Source: Mesostigma viride
Taxonomy: Eukaryota; Streptophyta; Mesostigmatophyceae; Mesostigmatales; Mesostigmataceae
Assembly (NCBI GenBank): GCA_009746045.1
Contig: RPFO01000167.1
Location: 2,642,648-2,706,647, forward strand
Direction: 5' to 3'
Length of the DNA stretch: 64,000 nucleotides
Shown here in pieces: positions 53,657 to 62,730 of the stretch. A model generated the notes under the pieces. It did not search any database, was not told the origin of the DNA, and saw only the letters and a list, made by a program, of their open reading frames with translations. The position numbers were made by a program, and so were the translations under genes. How positions within the stretch are numbered: position 1 is the stretch's first letter; the number at the start of each line of letters is the position of its first letter.

Positions 53657-54920
53657 ATGGAGAGCAAAACCAAGGTCTTCAAAAGCGCACTCGTGGTCAT
53701 CCCTCCACCAGAGCTCTGGGCCCCCATCCAGGCGGTTCGCAGGGTTCATGATAAGAACTTTCACAGGTCAGTGACGTTGTTGACTGTCGAGGCAGCTGTA
53801 ATCATCACCGTCCTCGTCTGCCTGCGTACCTGCTTATTTCGCCTTAGTGTTTTTCTCACCTATATCCCCAGGCCCCTCCCCACATGTCCCTCCCCACATT
53901 CCCCTCGACACATTCCCCTCGCCAATTTCCATCCCAAATTTCCATCCCCAATTTTCGCCCCCACTTTCCGTTACCCCGGCCCTCCCCAGCCCAGTAGTCA
54001 TGCCCTCATACTCGATATCATAAATGCCCCTCCCCCAATGTTGCCACTTTTACAGGTGGCCCCCTCATGTAAACCTGCTGTACCCATTCTGGCAAGACAA
54101 TCTGGCCAACTTTCACGAGGCCGCCAGCATAATCCAGTCGGCCCTGGCGCACGTGCGACCCTTTCCCCTGGAGCTCACCATGCTGGGCTACTTCAAGCAC
54201 GGCCGCAGCTGCACCCTGTGGGTGAACCCAGGCGAGCCACCGGAAGGAGGCCTGGCACAGGACCTCCCAGAACCGCTCCCAGGTTCTAGTGGTGAGGTTG
54301 AAAGGTCGTCAATCTCTCATGCCACCGTTGCAGCTCACAGCAGAGCGCAGCTACTGTCACAACAGGCCGCGTGCTCGAGTGACCTGGCATCTGGATATAA
54401 AGAAGGTCTGGATAGAAAGAAGATCTCTACCAGCCCGCATAGGCAGCGTGGCACTGTGTCGCCATCGCCTGCGCTGTGCTCCCTGCAGGAGCGTCTAGTG
54501 GCGGCCTTCCCCGGGTGCACTGACTTGTCCGATGACCCGGAACGGGGTATCACCCAATTCACTCCACATCTTTCCCTCGGCCAATGGCGCGACGAGAGGG
54601 CCATCCGGGCCGCCGTGGCAGACTTGGCCGACCAACGGCCACTGGGCCAATGTACAGGAGGCCTGCAGGGATCCAGTACAGGGCCTGGACAGGCGTTGGA
54701 TGGGACGCGCTGGCGATGGCTACAGGGTGAGGGCCAGGTGTGCACGTTTCTGCTAGATAGTGTGTACCTGATCAGCCGGAAGGGCTATAAAGACCCTTTT
54801 ACTGTAAGGTACAGAATCCCGTTGGGGACGGCATGTGTTGGGGTAAAGGACAAAGCCCTGGCACTGGGTGGTGCTGCCCCTCGCTTTCAAGAGGTCAACG
54901 AGCCCTACATTGCCGCCTAG
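53657..54920 (+). CDS. 2H phosphoesterase / 2'-5' RNA ligase-like protein
   Basis: Exon 1 53657-53766 (ESKTKVFKSALVVIPPPELW, then PIQAVRRVHDKNFHR) ends at a GTCAGT donor; exon 2 starts at 54056 after TTTTACAG and joins in phase (AG|G) as RWPPHVNLLYPF. The two H-x-T/S-type catalytic motifs of the 2H superfamily are PHVNLLYPF and TPHLSLGQW (about 54559-54585). The C-terminal VYLISRKGYKDPFTVRYRI and PLG fit the family. Such enzymes act on 2',3'-cyclic or 2'-5' phosphodiester bonds in RNA. Residues from about 54297 to 54488 look less conserved and could be a 192-bp intron that keeps frame (weak GTTGAA donor, CTGCAG acceptor). The frame is open upstream to an ATG at 53522; that 45-residue extension is rich in Arg, Ser and Thr and could target an organelle. 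Confidence 0.78.
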
Positions 54921-55385
54921 GCAAGGTTAGAGATTCGCAGCTCGTAGCTGTACATAGTTATTTGACGGTAGCCTTTTGGTGCGCTGGTACAAGTAAGCAC
55001 AACTGATGTAGAGACTATTAAGTGAGACAACTATGACAACATGTTCCTGTTACAAGTAATTGTACCCGGCGAATGTCTGTAGTAACTCTGTACATACATA
55101 GCTACCTTCATGGGGGCATGCATGACCATTGAGGTTTAGCTAGGCCTCTCAGCTAGTAATACATGGAAAAAGATGCAGCTAGGACAACGTGAAGGATATA
55201 TGTCAAAGAGACAAGTATTTGTGTTTGAAGAGCTAGCTTCTCTATGGGTAGTAAATTTGCATGCCTCGCGATCGAGTTGATCATGTTGCACATGTGTACA
55301 GCGTAAAAAACTCATACGCAAGACACTAAATATATGATATCTACGAAAACGTGGGGTATATGGTACGTGTACAAATCGCCCACCC
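54921..55385. other. Non-coding, 2H gene downstream region
   Basis: AT-rich sequence with two GAGACAA-type motifs (about 55023 and 55205). No supported gene. Confidence 0.45.
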
Positions 55386-55505
55386 AATTAATTAATGAAG
55401 AACATAACTCCGTTGGGAGTATACGTAACACATGGCCCTGAGAAGCTAGGGGGGCCTATGGTTTTTAATACCCACCAAAGTGTGCAATTAATTATTAATT
55501 AATTA
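55386..55505 (-). mobile_element. Tail C copy, minus strand
   Basis: The reverse complement gives the CCTAG...GGCCATGTGTTACGTATAC segment, then hairpin ACTCCCAACGGAGT and AATTAATTAAT. Only the 3' end is present; TTAATTAATTAAT occurs at both sides. Confidence 0.65.
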
Positions 55506-55798
55506 ATGAAGCGAGACAACTATGCCTGGACGCATGGCGATCCAATTAACGCCGTACGTGTCCAGAAGGACTAGGGTAGTTGTCTTAGAGCTAGGAAAGA
55601 CGCGAAGGCCGCGGGAGCCGCATGGCTATCTCTAGGTAGACCTGCATGGAGGGAGACAAAAGGTTAACAAGAAAGGTTGATAGGGAAAACACACATGTAT
55701 ACACACATACACACACACGCACCATGCACCACGACCAACACAAACAACCAAAACTAATGATAAGAAGGAAAAGAGGGAACACATACACAGTACACGAG

Positions 55799-57505
55799 TT
55801 AACCCCTAAATGGGCAGAAATACTGCCGATGCATCGGCTGTAACTTAACAATTTTGCAAACCAGATGCCATCCAACCCACCCATATCCAATGGCTGTCCT
55901 TGGGGGCCAAGCATGTCCATGAGTTGCCCTTCGGGTTGGTATATCACAACCTTACATATATGCAGGGTAGGCCATGTATAACTGCCGTCAAAGTCAGGGG
56001 GGTCAAGACGATCGTTTTCATTTTTGGTAGAATGTGCATTTTGAATTATGTTGTAAGAGCTAGGCACCTACCACTTCAGGGATGATAAACAATTAGTTGC
56101 TGAACAGTTTGAGCCATTGGGGTCATCATTTGGGTGGGTATACCAGCAGTTACACCCAGTACAGCCCATAGGGGTACCGTTGGTAAAAAGCAACCAAGGG
56201 GGTAGGAGTGGGCATACTACCTACTAATACCTACTAATATGGCCCCCAACCATGCCACACAATACATTTCCCTTCCACAATGATGGGGAAACATAACTGC
56301 ATCATCACACTGCCCTTACATGGCACCTATGTGCAGGTGCCACCTTGTCCATGCACGTAGGTAGCGTGGTACGGATACCCTACGCAAGGCATGCATTCTA
56401 GGAGGCAGCCACCAACAAACTAGTGATTTTAAGCCTATTTCAGCTTGCCCGAGCAAGGATAAACTAGGCATAAGCTGCTATAGCTTGCCAGGTGATGGCC
56501 AGCACACCTGGTGGCACATGCTGAGAATGGGAAGCTTCTACTCACCGGTTACATGCTTGATGATGCCACAGAGACCAGCCAACTGCCTCACACTCATGCA
56601 ATATGTGTGTGGGAAATGTATAACAAACATATATGGAGGTATTCAAACCCATACAGCCTCTAAAACTTATCACCATCACCCTGTGGCAGGTCAACTGACT
56701 GAGGGAAGCATCTAAGAAGGGTGTTTTAGAAAGGGGCCAGGCCAGGGTCAAGAAAGAGCATGAATCATGCAAAAAGAATGTGCTACACAAGCTAGAACGT
56801 ATATATAAACGTCAAACATCGATAGGAAAACGATGATTAAGCTTTACCATGCATGGATGGCGTTACCTTGGCCCAGGCGGTGGCCGCAAAATGGCGCATT
56901 TCGGCACACCAAAGTTGTGCAGCATGGTCGCTGGATTCGGCGATTTCTGGCCACCCTTGCACGTTTACGACTACTATGTATCATAAAAAGTACAAAGAAA
57001 CCAATATATCCTTTAAAATACGCCGGAAAGGTATTGCTGTCAACGTTTCTATCGTCCGGCCTGATCGCAGTTTTTTCCAGCAAGAACGCTGCCGACACCT
57101 ATCAAATGGCATTCCCGCGAACCAAAAATTGGCCTGTATCATCTTTAGGACGTATAAAACCAATTTCCTAAGTTTGGCCAGAAAATTCGAACGCAAACGT
57201 AAATGCCATGCGTGGGCGCAAGCCGCCATGGCCAGGTCGTCGTTTTCCGGAATGCACGTTTTACGTGAAAAAGTACCCTGACCCCTTGTACTTTGACCGG
57301 CCAGAACACCTCTATAACTTTGTCAGAAGTATGCAAACCCTAGTACCATGCTGTGAGGAAAATTATAAACTTTCGATCTTCTCAGCTAAACTTTTCCTAA
57401 TTCTCAATAGTTTTCGCGGCATTTGGTCCCCCGAGAAGGGGCCGACGTGTCGGCTGTAACTCAGTTTTAGGCGGAAAATCGGCAGCCAGACCATTTAGGG
57501 GTTAA
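55799..57505. mobile_element. 1.7-kb element with 15-bp terminal inverted repeats
   Basis: TTAACCCCTAAATGG at 55799-55813 and its exact reverse complement at 57491-57505. Inside each end, CTGCCGA and CGGCTGTAACT-type sequence is also shared inverted (55823-55850 and 57450-57480), so the repeats extend imperfectly. No clear transposase; a minus-strand ORF at 55591-56067 crosses the left boundary and is not called. Termini resemble those at 1095-2844 (TTTAACCC). Confidence 0.55.
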
Positions 57506-58372
57506 GGGGCTAAAAGAATGAGTAAGGAGTATACATTACAAAGGGAAAAAGAAAAAATAGAAAGAAAGAAAGAAAAAAGATAAGAAGATGTAAAAGATAA
57601 TAATACGAACAAAAATAAATAAAAACAAAGTAAAGAGTAATAACAAAAACATAAATGGAATACAGGAAGGTCATGGCTGGGATTGATGTGGTGAGGCACA
57701 GGCGATGTTGGAGTATGGGTCAGGAGTTCGATTTTTCAGCTAGAATTAATAGACACGTGACTGGCTGACTGCGTCACGTGAGCGTACTGAAGTCATCAGT
57801 GGGAGGGGAACATGGGATGGAATGGATGGTGTAAGCTATCTAGGTCGGTCCTAGCTAGTTACAGGGTTGCGGGCACCACGGCCCGAATCGCTGTGAGTGC
57901 CATACGCGGTCACGCGCGGAGCCCCCCCAGATTTGGGGGTGCTCTCCTTCATCACTACTAGCTTGCCATCTATCCTTGCGTACCATATTACAGACAAAAC
58001 AGGAGGCTGCCCGGGTGTGAGCCCGTCACGTCTAGTGTAGCACATGTCCATGCCGAGTCAGTCTATGATCATGGAAAGTCGATCCACGGGTGGCGGCCCT
58101 GCCGCGCGCGGGCCTGGGGAACGCCAGGTGAGGACATATCGCGCAGGCTGGGCGGGCTTGGTGCCAGCTAGTCTATATCTGATGTGTCTACCTGATCTGT
58201 GCGGGCCAGGTGCCCGGCTAGGCCCAGGCGCCTGTGCCTAGCTAAGAATGTGGGAAACATGGGGCAAATCAGCGTACAAATCCTCATTGTCTCTTTGAAA
58301 TCCTCATTACTAATGTGTGCACAAACCAAAGGGGACAGTTAGGCAGCATCTTGGTGACATTACCATGGAGTC
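57506..58372. other. Non-coding, includes A/G-rich tract
   Basis: 57530-57665 is an A/G-rich low-complexity stretch (AAAGAAAG-type). The remainder shows no supported gene; a short GC-rich open stretch at 58044-58241 has no recognisable features. Confidence 0.45.
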
Positions 58373-58570
58373 GTTGCTCCAGCTCCTGCGTCAGTGTCCA
58401 GGTCTCGGTGCCGTAGGTCAGGATCGTCAGAATCACGACCTTGAAGAGGTCACGCTTCAATGACGATCCGCCGGGTAGGGCGGGGCTGCTCCACCAGCGG
58501 CGGTGGTCATGGAGTTGCGCCCACGCGCCAATGATGCCGATCCGTATCGTCAGGTCGTCCTAGCTCGCAG
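58373..58570 (-). pseudogene. LINE reverse transcriptase fragment, minus strand
   Basis: The minus strand reads RDLFKVVILTILTYGTETWT and LTQELEQRLHG, the same RT thumb region as LINE-A and LINE-B but a distinct subfamily. Both ends are truncated; the fragment stops just before the palindrome at 58593. Confidence 0.7.
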
Positions 58571-58592
58571 TCGGGAAGCCAACTGCCGAGCG

Positions 58593-58656
58593 GCTCCGTA
58601 GGGGTCCTTTCAAGAGGATAATTCGAATTATCCTCTTGAAAGGACCCCTACGGAGC
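58593..58656. repeat. Perfect 64-bp palindrome
   Basis: Two 32-bp arms (GCTCCGTAGGGGTCCTTTCA...) meet without spacer at TTCGAA (58622-58627). It is followed by nested inverted repeats: GTATAGGG/CCCTATAC around GGCCGGCC (58658-58692) and GGCGTGTC/GACACGCC (58738-58769). Confidence 0.93.
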
Positions 58657-58834
58657 AGTATAGGGAGGCCGGCCTATCCCTATACGGCCGGCCCCTGGGA
58701 CCAGTGCCCTAATATGGGCTGACGTGCTGCCAACGGTGGCGTGTCAGCGCCTCAGCGGTCCGACACGCCCCGGGCAACGGCGGCGCGTCAGCCGACTGAC
58801 GCGTGCCAAAAACCGGCCCTTACAAAAAGCACTG

Positions 58835-58999
58835 CCCAGAATGTATTAAGAGCCATACGCCCCTTCTCAGGGATATGTGCAACATGTACTCCCAACGGAG
58901 ATAGGTTCCAATTTTATTTAGTTTTAATTTAATCCGTCCATCCATTGGGGTTTATACTCCGTGACTCCCCAACGGGAGCACGTACGCGTTTAATTAATT
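58835..58999 (+). mobile_element. Tail C followed by tail B, plus strand
   Basis: 58845-58930 is tail C (AGAATGTATTAAGAGCCATA, CTCCCAACGGAG); 58935-58999 is tail B (ACTCCCCAACGGGAGCACG, TTAATTAATTAAT). Each is a terminal LINE-type fragment. Confidence 0.65.
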
Positions 59000-59001
59000 A
59001 A

Positions 59002-59120
59002 TCAAACTCGTGCTCCCGTTGGGGGAGTCACGGAGCATTAATTACCCCGATGGGGATCCATGATGGTACACGCAATCCTACCGGTCTAAGCTATCTAAAA
59101 AAACTGTCCGGTCTACTCTA
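59002..59120 (-). mobile_element. Tail B, minus strand
   Basis: An inverted copy of tail B beside the plus-strand copy, extending to CAATCCTACCGGTCTAAGC. The two make a roughly 60-bp arm inverted repeat around 59000. Confidence 0.65.
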
Positions 59121-59186
59121 TAACTATGGTGCCCGCGACCGGCCCTAGGGGTCTTGTCTAGCATGGCGCATGCTTTCCACATCATT

Positions 59187-59585
59187 GTGGGCTGGGCCCA
59201 GTGATGTTAGACGCCGCAAGGCCCGCACCTTCAAAGAACAGCTAGTAGAGGACATGGGGGGCCTAGGCCTCTCTGTGATTTGGAAGAAGATGATGGACAA
59301 TTAAGGCCAAGTGGGCCCAGGTCATAGAGGACAACGAGCCCCCCCCAGTGGGGAAGCGCCCGCGTGTGCAATCCCGTGGGAGGCACGCCAGATAGCTCCC
59401 CTAGGGCAGCGTGCGGCTGCCTAGAGATAGATGTAGTAGTTAGAATGCTGTTAGATAGATGTAGTATGTAGCCGATGTAGATAGATTAGACCGGTAGGAC
59501 TGTTTGCACCCATCCATCCACCATCCATCGGGGATAATGCTCCGTGACGTACTCCCCAACGGGAGCACGAGTCTATTCCACATGT
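59187..59585 (+). pseudogene. LINE-B 3' end with RT C terminus remnant
   Basis: Matches 26590-26920 at high identity: RT end (MGGLGLSVIWKKMMD), stop, 3' UTR and tail B (CTCCCCAACGGGAGCACG). A small ATT insertion (about 59301) brings an in-frame stop. Confidence 0.75.
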
Positions 59586-59689
59586 GCAAACGCGCGGCTT
59601 CCCCACTGCAGGGGGGTTACGTTGTCCTCTATTAATTATTAATTAATTAGGAACATATAACTCCACATGCTATACATGTACTCCCATTC

Positions 59690-61617
59690 CACGAGCCACG
59701 AGCCACGAGCCACGAGGTAGCCATGGCTGACGGCGGAGCTCATAACTTTCACGTTTGAGCCCCAAATTCAGCTGTGAATATCACTATCGCTTCGTCTTTC
59801 TAAGACGCACATGCTGATATAATTTTCCGAATCTAAAACGCAATATATGACGAGCAAACGTCCTTTGACGCAACGCAGTTTGGCGGATGCGCTCGCCCAT
59901 GAAAATGCGGCAGCTGCGGCTGCAGCTTCGCCATCAGGTCCGGCAGGCAGCGATGACACTAGTCGTGCACTGGTGGTCACCCAGCAGCCTCCCGGGCTTA
60001 ATGCCTCGCCATCGGCATCGCCTGACCCGAAACGCACCCGCCCAGCCGACAAAACAGGATGGTCCCGCCCCTCGGAACCGCGCTTTCGGCCCCACCCTTT
60101 CAAGGTCGATGATCACGACTGGAACAACATGTCTCCTTACGATGCTATGGACTGCATCTTCTTCGGGGACTACGCCTCGCTTTACGACCTGTGCCTCCAT
60201 CTCTACGACCAAGGTCGCCTCCTCGGCAACAGCGGCAGCCGCTGGCAAACCCACGGTGCCCTGCTTGGCTGCCCCCGCCCCCAGCTCCAGCACACCATCC
60301 TCAACTCCCTTCTCCAGCGCTCTGACGACGAGATCTGGGCTCCATCCATCTCCGCCCCCACCCTCCGTTCCATCCTCACGGAAGCCTTTCAGCAGCACGT
60401 GACCCCCCTTGCTGCTGACGTCGCAGCAATGGGTGGCATGCTGGCTGCTGAACTTCCTCACATTTCCGCCGCTGCCGCCTCCACCTCCACTGCCATTTCC
60501 GCCTCCACTGCCGACATCAAAGCCCAGCTCCTCGACCTCGACCAACGCCTTCAAGCCACCGCCAACGCCCTTGAGAGCTTGCATGACACCGCCGGCCTCA
60601 CCGCCCAGGCGGTGAAGGACATCGCCGCCCAGCCGGCTCCTGCTGGCCCGGTCGGCGATGCTCCCTCCACCTGGGCGGACTTGCTTAAGCAACACACCAC
60701 CTCCACCACCTCCACCATCTCGGCACAACTCAAGCAACAAGCCCTCGACCTTCGCGAGGAAGCCGACATCGCCCGGCGCAGCCACAATGTCATCATGAGT
60801 CGTCAAGCACTTCGACCAGCCGGCAGGTGAGACCTCCACGAGCCTTCTTGAGGCATTTAAGCGCGACATTCTTGCCCCCATGCTACTCACTGGTGAGCTG
60901 GACATGTCGGCTGTCCGCCTCCCCGCGCGCGGGGAAGGCTGGCCCGGCACCCGTGCTCCTCACCTTTAAGTACATGGCGGACAAGCTGTCGTTCCTTAAA
61001 TGCCGCAAGAAGCTCTCGAGGACTCGCTTCACGCTGGACGACGACTTGACCCTGGCCCAGCAACAGCGGCGACGCGAGCTATGGACGACCTACCTTCAGC
61101 TCCGGCCGGCAGAGCGCAAGGGGGAAGCCGGTATACTGGAGGGGGGCGGTCATCCACGTTAATGACCACAAGCCCTGGCAGGCCCCCCCTGCCACCTCAG
61201 ACTAGGGAATATATACCAGTAGTGTAGATTAGTCAGGCTTAGCCTAGCATGTGGCCCACGCGCATGTGCACCCATAATGGCCCCCATGGATGATGCCTTC
61301 AGATAGCCACGCTATAACGGGACCCCCATGGATGTTGCATTAAGAATTTAGCCATGCTACGCAGTGCAGAGAGATGCTCTCTGTCGAGAAGCCATGCCCT
61401 AGCTCTTGTATAGCCATGATGATCTTCCCCCACATGACATACTCCCCCTTAGCTGGGCATAGTGTGAAGATCATGAGGGTGCAGGTGCCCTAGTGCACCT
61501 AGAGCAAGTGTTGTTTACATTCCCACCCTTGCAGGAAGTAGCTTAGAATGTATGATAGGCCATATGCCCCTTCTCTGGGCTATGTGCTACATATACTCCC
61601 AACGGAGTTATGTTACA
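59690..61617 (+). mobile_element. ORF1-only retroelement, third copy, nearly full length
   Basis: Begins with three tandem ACGAGCC units and ends with tail C (TACTCCCAACGGAGTTATG) and a CAATT repeat at 61617-61648. Contains ORF1 and no RT. The region between ORF1 and the end (61200-61600) is shared with 25000-25440 and 26945-27370. Confidence 0.82.
59847..61195 (+). pseudogene. LINE-type ORF1 protein, best-kept copy
   Basis: 59847-60830 (327 aa) is open from MTSKRPLTQRSLADALAHEN through the conserved EPRFRPHPFKVDDHDWNNMS and DYASLYDLCLHLYDQ, a putative folded domain, and the coiled-coil segment (KAQLLDLDQRLQATANAL). A short insertion at about 60793-60800 shifts the frame; the L1-ORF1-like C-terminal part (APVLLTFKYMADKLSFLKC, DDDLTLAQQQRRRELWTTYL) follows in other frames to about 61195. 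Confidence 0.72.
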
Positions 61618-61925
61618 ATTCAATTCAATTCAATTCAATTCAATTCAATATAACTCCGTTTGGAGTACATGTAGCACATATCCCTGAGAAGGGGCATATG
61701 GCTTTTTATACATTCTGGGCTACTTCCTGCAAGGGTGGGAATGTAAGCTACCCTTGCTCTAGGTGCACCAGGGCACCTGCACCCTCATGATCTATCAAGC
61801 TATGCCCATCTAAGGGGGAGCCTGTCATGTGGGGGAAGATCATCATGGCTATACAAGAGCTAGGGCATGGCTTCTCAACAGAGAGCATCTCTCTGCATGC
61901 ATAGGCATAGCATGGCTAAATTCAT
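61318..61925. repeat. Large inverted repeat of tail C copies
   Basis: 61318-61616 (plus) and 61650-61925 (minus) are inverted copies of tail C, about 280 bp per arm, separated by roughly 33 bp that is mostly CAATT repeats. Both arms carry the hairpin (ACTCCCAACGGAGT and ACTCCAAACGGAGT). Confidence 0.85.
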
Positions 61926-61944
61926 TGTCCAAGTTGTGTGCAAA

Positions 61945-62024
61945 TTCCAATCGTTGTCCTCTATGACCTGATCCCACTTGGCCTTTTCCATAATCTTTTT
62001 CCGAATCACGTGCTTAATTAATTG
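61945..62024 (-). mobile_element. LINE-B fragment, minus strand
   Basis: The reverse complement matches GATTTGGAAGAAGATGATGG and GGTCATAGAGGACAACGA of the LINE-B RT C terminus. The Copia LTR at 62030 is inserted beside it. Confidence 0.65.
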
Positions 62025-62029
62025 ATTGA

Positions 62030-62730
62030 TGTAACGACTAAAAATGTTGTGTTTGCAACAGCCTCAGTTTCAACATTGATGTGAAAAGATCTTTATACCT
62101 GGGTTGGAGTCGCGACAGATAACTTCACGTCCAGAGAAGCAATGAAGATGGATCTTCAACAGTTAAGGGAATGAGTCCCCACCCTTGTTAGACACAACAG
62201 ACAATGTTATATCCAAGTCGACTATCTGTTGAAGTTATAGTTGACTTTTAGCGAGGGTTCATTTGGTTGATGAAACAAGGAATCCCTTGAATTACACCAT
62301 AGCTTAGCTTTCTTACACGCACACATGCACGGCCGCCACAAACAGTATAAAAGTCATCGTGCACGCAGAGTCGGCTCAACCCTAACCCGAAAGAACCAAT
62401 CAAAAGTGAGGATCACTCAAGGTAAGATCCTGTCCTCAGAATCCACAACACAGCACAAGGCCAGCACTACAGAATCTCCGTGACCTGGAACCAGATCCAC
62501 CAGGTACGACAGTCTTAAAGAGAATCTATGACTGGCTGAACTAAACCATGCAAAGTACCCCACGTGGATCAGGCCACGACCAATGAGGGTAGAACAATAA
62601 TTCGACAGATCTCAGCAGGCCCAATATCAATCATACGTCGAAGCCTCCTAACTATCCAAATAATTGTCCCCAAGAACTCATAATAAGGTCACCAGTAGGA
62701 AAACTTTGGATGTAACATTTGGTTGTTACA
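62030..62730 (-). repeat. LTR of a Copia-type retrotransposon (3' LTR, minus strand)
   Basis: 701 bp, TGTAACGACT...GGTTGTTACA, with TGTAAC/GTTACA ends. Next to it, on the minus strand, CTTGAGGGGGAGATA precedes the LTR, the polypurine tract typical of plant and algal Copia elements. The flank ATTGA (62025-62029) may be the target duplication; the partner lies outside the window. A TATAAAG lies on the minus strand near 62093, and a TATAAAA on the plus strand near 62346. Confidence 0.62.
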
